From: Kribbella jejuensis
Lineage (GTDB): Bacteria > Actinomycetota > Actinomycetes > Propionibacteriales > Kribbellaceae
Direction of reading: 5' to 3'
DNA length: 64,000 nt
Assembly: GCF_006715085.1 (NCBI RefSeq)
Contig: NZ_VFMM01000001.1
Coordinates: 2,480,001 to 2,544,000 of the forward strand
Of this stretch, positions 9,127-17,867 are shown one piece after another (the first letter of the stretch is position 1; every line of letters starts with the position of its first letter). The position numbers and the translations under genes were made by a program. The notes beneath the pieces were generated by a model that saw only the letters and a program-made list of their open reading frames with translations, was not told the DNA's origin and did not search any database.

Positions 9127-10189
9127 CCGGATCCGCGATCTCGTTCTTGGTCGGCAGCGTGTTCGGACCGGTCCAGACCCGGTTGAAGCCCTCCATACCG
9201 ACGCTGTCGACGACCCGGCGGACGAAGGCCGCTCCGTCCTTGTACTGGCGCAGCTTGGCGTCCAGGCCGAGCAGCCGCTTCAGCAGCTGGTCCAGCGGGT
9301 TCCCACTCGCCCGCCGGGACGTGAACTTGGACCGGATCGTCTCGACGGTCGGGATGACCGACGGCCCGACCCCGTCCATCACGTAGTCCGCGTGGCCTTC
9401 CAGCAAGGACATGACTGCGGTCAGCCGGTCCAGCACTGCACGCTGCTCCGGCGACTGCATGAGGTCCACGAGGCTCAGCTCGCCCTCGCCGCGTACCGAC
9501 CGGCCCAGCCGCTGCACGGCCTCGCGGAACATCGCCGCGTACGCCGAGGCGTCCAGCTCGGCCTGGTCCAGGAAGAGCGCGAGCTCCGACCGCAGGTGGT
9601 CCCGCAGCCACGGTACGGCGGTGAACTGGACCCGGTGCGTCTCCTCGTGCAGACACACCCACAGCCGGAAGTCCCGCGGTACGACGCCCAGCTCGGACTC
9701 CACGTGGACGACGTTGGGCGCCACCAGCAGCAGCCGCCCGGTCAGGTGCGGCCGGTCGGGGTCCGGCTCCGCCGGGTAGAACGGGTCGAACTGCCCGAGC
9801 ACCTTCGACGACAGGAACGCCAGCAGTGCGCCCGCCTCGATCCCGGTGACCCGGGAGCCGACTGCGGACGCCAGGGCGGCGCGGTCGGCCTTCTGGCGCA
9901 GCTTCTCGGCCAAAGGTTGCAGTACGGTCCGGAAACCGTCCGCGTTCGCCTGCACCCAGCCGGGCCGGTCCACGATCACCACGGGCGCCGTGGCCGAGGT
10001 GGCCTGCAGCCCGGTGAACTCGCGGACATGTCCTTCGGACTCGGCAGCGAACTGCCGCAGCTCGGCGACCACCCGGTCCGCCTCCGCACGGCTGACCGCC
10101 GGCCCAGGGCGCACCAGCTTCCGCGCCACGCCGGTCGCCAGCTGCCAGTCGACCATCTCGGTCGTGGTCCCGCTATCCGCCGTACTCAT
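9098..10189 (-). CDS. DUF2342 zinc-dependent metalloprotease (F420-associated family)
   Basis: A 363-residue protein of the family annotated as coenzyme F420 biosynthesis-associated or zinc-dependent metalloprotease. The gluzincin-like site is HEETH (181-185) within LWVCLHEETHRVQF, and a third ligand is probably the glutamate in LLEGHADYVMD further on. The core starts around PGWVQAN and includes FDPFY and LVAPNVVHVESEL. No signal peptide is visible, so it is probably cytoplasmic. fbiC occurs elsewhere in the window, which fits an F420 producer, but the substrate is unknown. Its promoter may be leaderless. Confidence 0.85.
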   Translation of the reverse strand: MSTADSGTTTEMVDWQLATGVARKLVRPGPAVSRAEADRVVAELRQFAAESEGHVREFTGLQATSATAPVVIVDRPGWVQANADGFRTVLQPLAEKLRQKADRAALASAVGSRVTGIEAGALLAFLSSKVLGQFDPFYPAEPDPDRPHLTGRLLLVAPNVVHVESELGVVPRDFRLWVCLHEETHRVQFTAVPWLRDHLRSELALFLDQAELDASAYAAMFREAVQRLGRSVRGEGELSLVDLMQSPEQRAVLDRLTAVMSLLEGHADYVMDGVGPSVIPTVETIRSKFTSRRASGNPLDQLLKRLLGLDAKLRQYKDGAAFVRRVVDSVGMEGFNRVWTGPNTLPTKNEIADPDAWVARLHG

Positions 10190-10195
10190 ATAAAA

Positions 10196-10201
10196 ACCCT
10201 A
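10196..10201 (-). promoter_or_regulatory. Probable -10 element of a leaderless DUF2342 transcript
   Basis: On the minus strand TAGGGT (TANNNT form) ends six bases before the ATG at 10189, the spacing expected when transcription starts at the start codon. No ribosome binding site is present. Confidence 0.4.
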
Positions 10202-10218
10202 GTGGTTTGTCCCAACAA

Positions 10219-11568
10219 TCAGCAGCCGCAGTTGGCGAGGGCCGCGGTCGCGCGGTCGAGAGCGGCGCGCGCATCGAGGGTTTTGGGGACCGGGACACTG
10301 TCGCTGGCGATGGCGAAGACCAGGAGCGTGCCGGTGCGATCGCGGGCGTACCCGGCGAGACTGTGGACGCTGGTGAGCGTCCCGGTCTTCGCGTGCACCA
10401 GTCCGAGGCCTGTAGCGGTACCGGCCGTGGTGAACCGCTCGCGGAGGCTCCCGTTGAAGCCGGCGATCGGCAGACCGGTCAGGAGGTGCCGTAGCTCCGG
10501 GTGGTCCTTCGAGACGGCTACGCGCACCGCACCGGCCAACAGGTCCAGCGGGACCTTGTTGGCGCGCGTGAGACCGCTACCGTCGTAGATGATCGCCTTG
10601 GACACGTCCAGACCGAGCTTGGTCAGCGTGGCGCGGACACCCTTCACACCGCCGACGTACGACCCTCCGTTGCCGGTGGCGATCCCCACGTGCCGCAGCA
10701 GCGTCTCGGCGCCGTCGTTGTCGCTGTGCAGGTTGATGTACTCGACGATCTGCCCGAGCGTCGGCGACTTGACCTGAGCCAACAGCGCAGCGGTCGACGG
10801 TGCGAGGGCTGCCTTGGGGGCAGCAGCCACCTTGATGCCGTACTGCTGCAGGAGCTTCTGGAAGGACACGGCAGCTGCCAATGGCGGGGACGGCGAACGC
10901 CTCGCCATCCCGGGAGAGACGCGTCCTTCGTTGACCCACAGCGCCGACGTGGGAGCGGCGATGCCCTCCGGGACGTAGTTGGCCTCCCAGTGCGCGTTGA
11001 CGGCCGGGCCGGTGAACAGCGACGCGTCGTACCCCAGGGTGACCGACGCGACGCCCTGCGCTTTCAGGGCCTTCGCGGTACTCGCAGCGAGCGCCTGGAG
11101 CGTCGCACGGGCGGGGTAGTCGTTCGCCTGCTTCACGGCGAGCAGCGGGTCGCCGCCGCCGACCAGCACGATCGAACCCTTACCGGTGCTCACGACCTTC
11201 GTGGCGAAGGTGTGGTCCGGCCCAAGCGTCGACAGCGCCGACACCGTGGTCAGCAGCTTCAAGGTGGAGGCAGGCGTGTACGGCGTTGACGCCCCGACCG
11301 AGAACACCGGCTTCCCCCGCGACGCGTCGTACACGTAGATGCCGTGGTGCGGGCCGAGTGACGGGTCCTTCAGGATCGCGGCCAGGGCCGCACCGACACC
11401 AGCAGCGGTCGGAGCGGCACCCTCTGTCGTCAGCGGGGCCAGTACCGCAGGGGCCTGCGCAGCGCCTGTCCGCACGGATGCGGGTACGGCGCGTGCGCTG
11501 CTGACCAGCCCCGCGCACAGCGCCGTGGCCAGTAGCGTGACGAATGCCGCACGGGCAGGTCGGGCCAC
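10219..11568 (-). CDS. dacB: D-alanyl-D-alanine carboxypeptidase/endopeptidase (PBP4, S13 family)
   Basis: An exported penicillin-binding protein that trims or cleaves peptidoglycan stem peptides. The 449-residue product has a signal peptide (about 1-28). The three catalytic boxes are STLK (Ser101, Lys104), SDN (282-284) and KTG (394-396). The insertion between the first two boxes is the typical family II/III feature of this class. The start is GTG at 11568 with an AGGAGC site six bases upstream. It is divergent from ppa with only 50 bases between, so the two promoters must overlap. The C-terminus ends in CGC, a possible late disulfide. Confidence 0.93.
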   Translation of the reverse strand: MARPARAAFVTLLATALCAGLVSSARAVPASVRTGAAQAPAVLAPLTTEGAAPTAAGVGAALAAILKDPSLGPHHGIYVYDASRGKPVFSVGASTPYTPASTLKLLTTVSALSTLGPDHTFATKVVSTGKGSIVLVGGGDPLLAVKQANDYPARATLQALAASTAKALKAQGVASVTLGYDASLFTGPAVNAHWEANYVPEGIAAPTSALWVNEGRVSPGMARRSPSPPLAAAVSFQKLLQQYGIKVAAAPKAALAPSTAALLAQVKSPTLGQIVEYINLHSDNDGAETLLRHVGIATGNGGSYVGGVKGVRATLTKLGLDVSKAIIYDGSGLTRANKVPLDLLAGAVRVAVSKDHPELRHLLTGLPIAGFNGSLRERFTTAGTATGLGLVHAKTGTLTSVHSLAGYARDRTGTLLVFAIASDSVPVPKTLDARAALDRATAALANCGC

Positions 11569-11618
11569 CGGGCTGCTCCTGTCATGTCGTCGGTCCGAAC
11601 CGTGACAGTATCTGCCGT

Positions 11619-12107
11619 ATGGAGTTCGACGTCTTCATCGAGATCCCCAAGGGCACCCGTAACAAGTACGAGCTGGACCACAAGACGAACCGTCTGCGGC
11701 TGGACCGGACCCTGTTCACCGCGACGCAGTACCCGTCCGACTACGGCTTCATCGAGGACACCCTGGGCCAGGACGGCGACCCCCTGGACGCCCTCGTGCT
11801 GCTGCCTGAGCCGACCTTCCCGGGCTGCCTGATCAAGGCGCGCGCGATCGGCATGTTCCGGATGACCGACGAGAAGGGCCCGGACGACAAGGTCCTGTGT
11901 GTCCCGGCCGGCGACCCGCGCCAGGAGCACCTGCGCGACATCCACCACGTGCCGGAGTTCGACCGGCTGGAGATCCAGCACTTCTTCGAGGTCTACAAGG
12001 ATCTCGAGCCCGGCAAGTCCGTCGAGGGCGCCACCTGGGTCGGCCGCGCCGACGCCGAGGCCGAGATCACCGCCTCCTTCGAACGCCTGAAGACCGAAGG
12101 CCACTAG
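11619..12107 (+). CDS. ppa: Inorganic pyrophosphatase
   Basis: A soluble family I pyrophosphatase that hydrolyses PPi and drives biosynthetic reactions forward. The 162-residue product shows [24 protein letters not shown] and the signature [10 protein letters not shown] with its metal-binding aspartates, then [13 protein letters not shown]. The start is the ATG at 11619; the frame is open to 11544, but those residues fall in the dacB promoter. It is convergent with a MarR gene whose stop lies three bases beyond. Confidence 0.96.
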   Translation: MEFDVFIEIPKGTRNKYELDHKTNRLRLDRTLFTATQYPSDYGFIEDTLGQDGDPLDALVLLPEPTFPGCLIKARAIGMFRMTDEKGPDDKVLCVPAGDPRQEHLRDIHHVPEFDRLEIQHFFEVYKDLEPGKSVEGATWVGRADAEAEITASFERLKTEGH

Positions 12108-12110
12108 GGC

Positions 12111-12542
12111 CTAATCTCCTGAGACGCGGCGGAGCAGGGTCAGCAGGGTCTTGCGCTCCGCCGCGGTCAGTGGTGCCAGCAGATCCGCCTCCGCGGCGTA
12201 GATCAGCTGGTCCATGTCCGCCAGCTGCTTCTCCCCGGCCGGCGTGATCGCGACGATCTTGCGGCGCCGGTCGGCGGCGTCGACCCGCCGCGCCAGCATC
12301 TTCAGCTCCTCGAGCTCGTCCAGCAGCGTGACGAGGTCGCTGCGATCCATCCCGATCCGGTCCGCGAGCGTGGCCTGGACCGCCTCGCCGTCGTCGGCCA
12401 GGCTCGCCAGCACGTGGTAGTGCAACGTGCGGACGCCGCCCTCGGTCATGTGCTGCCGGACCAGCCGCTGGGCGTGCTGACTCGCCCGGCCGAGCGCGAA
12501 CAGCACCTGGTCGGACAGCCGATGGTTCGGCGACGTATCCAC
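12111..12542 (-). CDS. MarR family transcriptional regulator
   Basis: A 143-residue winged-helix repressor. The DNA-binding part reads TLADRIGMDRSDLVTLLDEL followed by the wing MLARRVDAADRRRKIVAIT. It is divergent from a quinone oxidoreductase gene, and the 88-base gap contains a perfect 9-base inverted repeat. This is the usual layout for a MarR protein that represses itself and its neighbour in response to a phenolic or oxidant ligand. Start codon is GTG. Confidence 0.88.
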   Translation of the reverse strand: MDTSPNHRLSDQVLFALGRASQHAQRLVRQHMTEGGVRTLHYHVLASLADDGEAVQATLADRIGMDRSDLVTLLDELEELKMLARRVDAADRRRKIVAITPAGEKQLADMDQLIYAAEADLLAPLTAAERKTLLTLLRRVSGD

Positions 12543-12578
12543 CTCACCAACTCTATTGGCAACGCTTCCGCTCGGAGT

Positions 12579-12617
12579 TATCGTGGGATTCTCCCATTAT
12601 TACTATTCCCCACGATA
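12579..12617. promoter_or_regulatory. Candidate MarR operator region
   Basis: Perfect 9-base arms TATCGTGGG (12579-12587) and CCCACGATA (12609-12617) lie 21 bases apart in the divergent promoter. A smaller palindrome, TGGGATTCTCCCA (12584-12596), overlaps the left arm. The segment is far more AT-rich than its surroundings, as expected of a promoter. Confidence 0.6.
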
Positions 12618-12630
12618 TGGAGCACCCACG

Positions 12631-13596
12631 ATGCGCGCAGTGCGCTACCACCGCCACGGCGGTCCCGACGTCCTCCAGCTCGACGAGGTCGCCGTACCCG
12701 AACCAGGTCCCGGCCAGGTGCTGATCCAGGCCGAGGCGATCGGTGCGAACGCGATCGACACCGTCCTGCGCCGCGGCGGCACACCCTGGGACCGGCCGCT
12801 GCCCGGCACGCTGACCGGTGAGGTCGTCGGCCGGATCACCGCACTCGGACCACAGACCCCGCCCGGCGTCGCGGTCGGCCAGCGCGTCGCCGCACTGGCC
12901 GAGGACGCGTTCGCCGAGTACGCCGTCGTCGACGCCGCGTTCCTGGCACCGATCCCGGACCAGGCCGACGCGGCCGAGGCGACCATGATGGGGATGACCG
13001 GGCCGCTCGCCTACCGGTTGCTCGAGTCCGCGCACCTGCCGGCCGGCGGCGCCGTCGTCATCCACTCAGCGGCCGGCACCATCGGCCACCTCGCCGTCCA
13101 ACTCGCCCACTCCTACGACCCGAAGACCGTCATCGGCACGGCGTCCTCCCCCGCTCGGCTCGACTTCATCCGCTCGCTCGGCGCGGAGGCGGTCGACCTG
13201 ACCGATCCGGACTGGCCGGCCAAGGTCCGCGAGCTCGCCCCGGACGGCGTCGACGCGGTCCTCGACGCCGTCGGCGGGAAGGTCTTCGAGCAGGGCCTCG
13301 GCCTGATCCGGCCGGTCGGGACGATGGTGACGTACGGCGCCATCACGACCGAGCTGCCCGCGGTACCGCCCGGCGCGCTGTTCGGGTTCAAGACGGTCAC
13401 CGGCGTCGCGATCATGGGCTGGCGGAACGCCCGCCCGGAGGCGGCCCACGCCGACATCACCGAGGTCATCCGCCGCTGGCAGAGCGGCGACCTGCGTCCC
13501 GTCGTACACGCCACCCACCCGCTCGCCGAGGTCGCGCGCATCCACGAAACCCTCGACGCCCGGACAAACCTGGGGCGGCTGGTCGCGACCCCCTGA
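12631..13596 (+). CDS. NADPH:quinone oxidoreductase-type zinc-free dehydrogenase (MDR family)
   Basis: A 321-residue medium-chain dehydrogenase/reductase. The N-terminal GroES-like part begins MRAVRYHRHGGPDVLQL. The nucleotide-binding domain follows with VVIHSAAGTIGHLAVQLA (A-x-G-x-x-G type) and DAVLDAVGGKVF. The zinc ligands of alcohol dehydrogenases are absent, as in the quinone reductase branch. It is transcribed away from the MarR gene across a palindromic operator, so it is probably induced by quinones or electrophiles. The true substrate cannot be read from sequence. Confidence 0.87.
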   Translation: MRAVRYHRHGGPDVLQLDEVAVPEPGPGQVLIQAEAIGANAIDTVLRRGGTPWDRPLPGTLTGEVVGRITALGPQTPPGVAVGQRVAALAEDAFAEYAVVDAAFLAPIPDQADAAEATMMGMTGPLAYRLLESAHLPAGGAVVIHSAAGTIGHLAVQLAHSYDPKTVIGTASSPARLDFIRSLGAEAVDLTDPDWPAKVRELAPDGVDAVLDAVGGKVFEQGLGLIRPVGTMVTYGAITTELPAVPPGALFGFKTVTGVAIMGWRNARPEAAHADITEVIRRWQSGDLRPVVHATHPLAEVARIHETLDARTNLGRLVATP

Positions 13597-13609
13597 GATA
13601 CTGAGCGGC

Positions 13610-14500
13610 GTGGAGCTTCGGCAGCTGCGGTACTTCGTGGGCGTCGCCGAGGAGCTGCATTTCGGCAAGGCCGCCGAGCGGCTGTACATCTCCACGCCGA
13701 CGCTGAGCCAGCAGATCAAGCAGCTCGAACGCGAGATCGGCACCCGGCTGCTGATCCGGCACTCCCGCGGCGTCGAACTCACCCCGGCCGGGCAGGTCTT
13801 CCTGGCCCGCGCGCGGGAAACTCTCCAGGCGGCCGGCCTGGCGCTGAAGGACACGCGCCGGGCCGCCGGCCTGGACGAGCCGGTCCTGCGCCTCGGCCTG
13901 CTCAACGGCATCCCCGGACGGCTCCCGGCCGCGCTCGAACAGCTCGCCACCGAACGCTTCCCGGACAGCAGCGTCACGCTCGAGGCCGGTACCACCACCG
14001 ACCAGCTCCGGATGCTCGACGCCGGCGAGATCGACCTCGGCCTGGTCCGTACGCCGGTGACGTTGCCGCCGGCAATCATGTCCGAACACCTCGCCGAGGA
14101 GGAGCTCGGCGTCCTGCTGAGTGCCGGTCACCCGCTCGGCGACCGGCCTGAGCTCACCCTCGGCGACCTGGCCGGCCTCGAGCTGATCTGGATCCCGCGG
14201 GCCGCCGCGCCCGAGTTCCACGACGACACGCTCCGCCGGATCGGTCCGGGCGTACGGCTCAGCGAGATCAGCATGAGCCACTCCCAGCTGCGATCGGCCC
14301 TGCTCGTCCGGCGATCCGCCTTCAGCCTCGGGTCCCGCCGGGCCGCGACGCCCGATGTCGTCTGGCGGCCGATCGCGGGCCGTCCGCTGGTCGCGCGGTA
14401 CGCCGCCGTCTGGCGCTCGGACTCCAGCAACCCGGTGCTACGGGCAATGACCGTTAGCCCTGGTCTAACGGTCATTAGGCAACAAGTCCTGGCGGACTGA
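13610..14500 (+). CDS. LysR family transcriptional regulator
   Basis: A 296-residue activator/repressor with the canonical N-terminal winged helix (LRQLRYFVGVAEELHFGKAAERLYISTPTLSQQIKQLE, residues 3-41) and a periplasmic-binding-like effector domain from about residue 90. The start is GTG at 13610. It is followed in the same direction by an SDR gene. The last codons of the LysR gene contain a perfect 12-base inverted repeat holding a T-N11-A LysR box, which could control the SDR gene. Confidence 0.9.
   Translation: MELRQLRYFVGVAEELHFGKAAERLYISTPTLSQQIKQLEREIGTRLLIRHSRGVELTPAGQVFLARARETLQAAGLALKDTRRAAGLDEPVLRLGLLNGIPGRLPAALEQLATERFPDSSVTLEAGTTTDQLRMLDAGEIDLGLVRTPVTLPPAIMSEHLAEEELGVLLSAGHPLGDRPELTLGDLAGLELIWIPRAAAPEFHDDTLRRIGPGVRLSEISMSHSQLRSALLVRRSAFSLGSRRAATPDVVWRPIAGRPLVARYAAVWRSDSSNPVLRAMTVSPGLTVIRQQVLAD
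14446..14476. promoter_or_regulatory. LysR-type box within a 12-base inverted repeat
   Basis: The arms AATGACCGTTAG (14446-14457) and CTAACGGTCATT (14465-14476) are perfect, with a 7-base loop. The centre TTAG-N7-CTAA contains the T-N11-A pattern of LysR operators. It lies 70 bases before the SDR start and inside the 3' end of the LysR coding region. Confidence 0.6.
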
Positions 14501-14546
14501 CCTTCGCGGTGGTTGGCTCGAAACGTCAACCACAGAAGGAGATTCA

Positions 14547-15254
14547 GTGCAGGAACACGTCGTGATCGTCGGTGGCAGCTCCGGCATGGGCCGCGCGCTC
14601 GCCGCCGAGCTCGTTGCCCAGGGCAGCGAAGTCACCGTCGCGGGCCGGACCCCGGCCAAATTGGAAGCAGTACGCACCGAGCTCGGCGTACGAACCGTCG
14701 AAATGGATCTAGCGAACGAGCAGGACATCGAGCGGTTGTTCGCGACCACCGGCAGGATCAACCACCTGGTCAGCACCGCCGCGGACGTCGGCGGCGCCTA
14801 CCAGCCGATCATCGCGTACGACGTGGCCGCGGCCCGCTCCGCCGTCGACTCCAAGTTGCTCGGGCCGCTGCTGCTCGCCAAGCACGGCGCCCCGGTACTC
14901 GAACCCGGTGGGTCGATCGTGTTCACCTCGGGCATCGCGGCGTACCGGCCGGGGCCGAAGGCATCGTTGCTCGCGGCACTCAACGGCGCACTCGCCTCGC
15001 TCGCCGCGGCACTCGCGGTCGAACTCGCGCCGCTGCGGGTCAACGTGGTCTCACCCGGCTGGGTGGACACGCCGATCTGGCAGGACGTCGCCGGCGACGC
15101 CGCACCCGCGACCCTGGCCGCGATGGCGGCCCGCCTCCCGGTCGGCCGGATCGGCCACACCCAGGACATCGCCGCCGCCATCATCGCCCTACTACGCAAC
15201 GGTTTCATCACCGGCACCGTCCTCCACGCCGACGGCGGCCACCGGCTGGTCTGA
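14547..15254 (+). CDS. Short-chain dehydrogenase/reductase (SDR)
   Basis: A 235-residue Rossmann oxidoreductase. The cofactor motif VIVGGSSGMGRALA is at residues 5-18, and TVAGRTPAK after the second strand suggests NADP preference. The usual active-site tyrosine is in GIAAYRPGPKAS, where the YxxxK motif is spaced as Y-R-P-G-P-K, one residue longer than usual. The family C-terminal motif NVVSPGWVDTPIW is present. A GAAGGAGA ribosome binding site precedes the GTG start. The LysR gene and its operator upstream suggest controlled expression. Confidence 0.85.
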   Translation: MQEHVVIVGGSSGMGRALAAELVAQGSEVTVAGRTPAKLEAVRTELGVRTVEMDLANEQDIERLFATTGRINHLVSTAADVGGAYQPIIAYDVAAARSAVDSKLLGPLLLAKHGAPVLEPGGSIVFTSGIAAYRPGPKASLLAALNGALASLAAALAVELAPLRVNVVSPGWVDTPIWQDVAGDAAPATLAAMAARLPVGRIGHTQDIAAAIIALLRNGFITGTVLHADGGHRLV

Positions 15255-15262
15255 AAGGGGTT

Positions 15263-15290
15263 CCCCGGCAACGGATAATAGTTGCCGGGG
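15263..15290. terminator. Bidirectional terminator hairpin
   Basis: Ten-base perfect arms CCCCGGCAAC (15263-15272) and GTTGCCGGGG (15281-15290) with an 8-base loop lie in the 47-base gap between two convergent genes. Confidence 0.7.
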
Positions 15291-15301
15291 ACAACTACAG
15301 C

Positions 15302-16717
15302 TTACGGTCGGCCGAAGAAGTTCGGGGGAATCCAGTAGTAGACGCTGTCGATCTGCACCGGCTTGCCCGTGCGGGGGGCGTGGATCATCATCCCGTTGCC
15401 GATGTACATCGCGACGTGGTGGATGGTGCCCGGGTCGTTCGGGTTGGTCGCCCAGAAGATCAGGTCGCCTGGCCGGAGGTCGTCCTCCTGGATGTGCTGG
15501 ATCTGCTCGTACTGCGCGACGCTGTAGTGCGGCAGCTGCACACCGGCCTGCTCCCACGCACCCTGTGTCAACCCGGAGCAGTCCCAGCGGTTCGGACCGG
15601 TCGCGCCCCACAGGTACATGTCCCCGAGCTGATGCATCGCGAACCTGATCGCCGCCTTCGCGCCATGCCCCGAGGAACTCCCGCCACCACCGTCGTTGCC
15701 GTTCCCGCTGCCGTTCCCACCGCCACCCGAAGGCTGGTCGTGCCGCGGCTTCTTGCCGTGGTGCTTCTTCGCCTCCTCGCGGGCTTCCTGCTCCTCGCGA
15801 GCACGCTCGGCGGCCGCGGCGCGGCGCTCCGCGGCCTCGCGGGCGGCGATCCGGCGCTTCAGCTCGGCGGCCTTGCGGGCAGCCTCCTCGGCGGCCTTGA
15901 TCCGGGCGAGCTCTTCGAGCCCGCGCTGCCGCTGGGCGGCGACCTTGACCGAGATGTTCTGCAGAACGGCGAGCTGGTTGATCGAGTTCGTCCGCTGCAC
16001 ACCGATCGCGGTGACGGCCGCCGCCTGCGCCGCCTCCGCTGCCTCGGCCGCCTTCTTCGCCGCGGCTGCCTCGTCGGCTGCCTTCTTCACCTTCGCGAGC
16101 GCCTGGTCGGCCTGGACCTTGAACAGGTTCGCCATCACCTGCGTGGCCGAGAACCGCAGGTACGACCCCTGCATCGCGGCCGACACCGAGTGCGCCGCAC
16201 CGGCGGAGTCGAGCAACTGCTGCGGACCCTCGGCGGTGAACAGCGGCGCGAGCTTCGCGACGTCGCCACCACCCTGGTACGACGCGGCAGCGAAACGGCC
16301 GATCTGCTGCCGCTGGACGGCGAGCGTCTGCTCGGCCTCCTTGGCCCGGGCCGCGGCGGCGGTCGCGGCGGCCTGCGCCAGCTGCAACCGGTACACGGCA
16401 CCGTTGTAGGCCTCGTCGGCGATACCGGACTGGATCCCGAGCTGCTCGAGCCGGGCGTTCGCCGCGGCGAGTTCGCGCTCGATCTTGGCGACCTGGGCGG
16501 CCTTCGAGTTCGCGGCCTGCTTGGCCCGCTCGACCGCGGCCTTGGACGGGATCACCGGCGGCTTCGGCTTGGCTGCCTCGGCCGGGAGCGTGGGCACGGC
16601 CATCGAGCCGGCCAAGCAGATCGCGAGCACCCCAGAGGTCAGCAGCTTGGCTGCCCGTCCGGTCTTCCCAGCACTCGCGACCCGTTCGCCGGACGTGGCC
16701 CTGAGGGGCGTCCGCAT
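15302..16717 (-). CDS. Secreted NlpC/P60 peptidoglycan endopeptidase (RipA/C-like)
   Basis: A 471-residue exported cell-wall hydrolase that probably cuts D-Glu-mDAP type bonds. A signal peptide (about 1-48, ending PAEAA) is followed by a long Ala/Glu/Lys/Arg coiled coil (about 55-310), a glycine/serine linker (about 325-350), and a C-terminal NlpC/P60 domain (about 355-471). The catalytic Cys380 is in WDCSGL and the histidine is in TIHHVAMYIGNG. The coiled coil probably holds the enzyme inactive, as in RipA-like proteins. Two hairpins occupy its 5' leader. Confidence 0.93.
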   Translation of the reverse strand: MRTPLRATSGERVASAGKTGRAAKLLTSGVLAICLAGSMAVPTLPAEAAKPKPPVIPSKAAVERAKQAANSKAAQVAKIERELAAANARLEQLGIQSGIADEAYNGAVYRLQLAQAAATAAAARAKEAEQTLAVQRQQIGRFAAASYQGGGDVAKLAPLFTAEGPQQLLDSAGAAHSVSAAMQGSYLRFSATQVMANLFKVQADQALAKVKKAADEAAAAKKAAEAAEAAQAAAVTAIGVQRTNSINQLAVLQNISVKVAAQRQRGLEELARIKAAEEAARKAAELKRRIAAREAAERRAAAAERAREEQEAREEAKKHHGKKPRHDQPSGGGGNGSGNGNDGGGGSSSGHGAKAAIRFAMHQLGDMYLWGATGPNRWDCSGLTQGAWEQAGVQLPHYSVAQYEQIQHIQEDDLRPGDLIFWATNPNDPGTIHHVAMYIGNGMMIHAPRTGKPVQIDSVYYWIPPNFFGRP

Positions 16718-16738
16718 CGGAGTCGTTCCTTCCGCCGG

Positions 16739-16787
16739 TCACGAACCCCTTCCCCAGGGTTCGTGAACTTTTGGTCCTCCTGGACCA
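16739..16787 (-). promoter_or_regulatory. Two tandem hairpins in the leader of the NlpC/P60 gene
   Basis: Hairpin 1 has perfect 10-base arms TCACGAACCC (16739-16748) and GGGTTCGTGA (16757-16766). Hairpin 2 has 6-base arms TGGTCC (16772-16777) and GGACCA (16782-16787). The first ends 21 bases before the ATG. They may be an mRNA stability or regulatory element; no known riboswitch consensus was recognised. Confidence 0.5.
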
Positions 16788-16917
16788 CATACGTGACACT
16801 AGTTGCCTAGAGCCCCATTGGGAACAGTTTTCACACAAGTATCTTTGTTTCACCCGTGTGTCGACTTGACAAACTACAAGCTTGTAATTCCGCGAAGTCG
16901 CAGGTGGGCGCGCGAAA

Positions 16918-16950
16918 AACGCCCCTCCGCACCGGTTGCGGAGGGGCGTT
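16918..16950 (-). terminator. Rho-independent terminator
   Basis: Perfect 14-base arms (AACGCCCCTCCGCA and its complement, 16918-16931 and 16937-16950) enclose a 5-base loop. A T-run follows on the minus strand. It ends the phosphatase gene whose stop is at 16968. Confidence 0.85.
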
Positions 16951-16967
16951 GCGGGGATCGCTGGGAT

Positions 16968-17780
16968 TCAGCTCAGGACGAACGACGCGACCACCGGCAG
17001 GTGGTCCGAGGCCGGCGTCACCGGCACTGAAGCCTGCGTCGGGCGCAGGCCCGCGCTGTGCAGCTGGAAGTCGATCCGCTTCGTCGGCTTGTCCGCCTCG
17101 ATCGTGTAGCCCGGACCGCTGCCGACCTCGGGCCAGGTGTCGTCGTACACGGCGGTCAGCGTCTTGATCTCCGGCGCCATCGGGGTCGCGTTCAGGTCGC
17201 CGACGAGCAGCGTGGGCGTCGTCGAACCGCTCAGCAGCTCGACCACCTTCTGCGCCTGCTCGAGCCGTTCGGCGTTGTTGTTGCTGGTCAGATGGGTGTT
17301 CGCGAAGCGCAGTTTCGCGCCGCGCACTGTGAGGTTCGCCACCGCGAGGCCACGCTGTTCACCGGTCGGGTACAGCGGCAGCAGGGTGTTCTCGAAGTCC
17401 TGGATCGGGTACTTCGACAAGATCGCGGTCCCGTACTGGCGACGCGGCTCCCCCGGGTTCACCGGCGGCAGATCGAGGTTGGCGGCGTACGCGTAGTGCA
17501 TCTTCAGCCGCTGCGCGAACCAGGCCGGCTGGTCCACCCAGTTGCTCCGCGCGGCCCAGTGCCGGTCGACCTCCTGCAGCCCGATCACGTCGGCCTTGGA
17601 CTGCTCGATCAGTACGGCGATCCGCTCCAGGTCGAGGACGCCGTCGATCCCCGCGCCGTGGTGGATGTTGTAGGTCATCACGGTCAACGGCCGGCCCGGA
17701 CGACCCGCGTCCGGCTGAGCCGCGGCCACAGTAGCTACTACCATCAGCAACCCCACCAGAACGGTCAGCAATTTACGCAT
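16968..17780 (-). CDS. Secreted endonuclease/exonuclease/phosphatase (EEP) family protein
   Basis: A 270-residue exported metal-dependent phosphoesterase. The signal peptide covers about residues 1-24. The EEP fold markers are VMTYNIHHGAG (metal-binding Asn), VIGLQEVDRH (catalytic Glu), FANTHLTSN, LLVGDLNATP (Asp/Asn pair) and the terminal SDHLPVVASF with the general-base His. These are the motifs of the DNase I / sphingomyelinase superfamily, so the substrate may be nucleic acid, a phospholipid or a sugar phosphate. The ATG at 17780 was preferred to an upstream in-frame start because the signal peptide begins there. Confidence 0.85.
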   Translation of the reverse strand: MRKLLTVLVGLLMVVATVAAAQPDAGRPGRPLTVMTYNIHHGAGIDGVLDLERIAVLIEQSKADVIGLQEVDRHWAARSNWVDQPAWFAQRLKMHYAYAANLDLPPVNPGEPRRQYGTAILSKYPIQDFENTLLPLYPTGEQRGLAVANLTVRGAKLRFANTHLTSNNNAERLEQAQKVVELLSGSTTPTLLVGDLNATPMAPEIKTLTAVYDDTWPEVGSGPGYTIEADKPTKRIDFQLHSAGLRPTQASVPVTPASDHLPVVASFVLS

Positions 17781-17867
17781 GCGCCCATCTTTCCGGAAAA
17801 CCGGCGACACCCGCGCGACGAGCGAGTGTCGCCGAGCTGAACGTCAGTTCATGACACGACCGGCAGC

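Noticed and set aside
16718-16810. c-di-AMP riboswitch before the NlpC/P60 gene
   Set aside because: Only two simple hairpins are visible; the distal conserved segments are missing.
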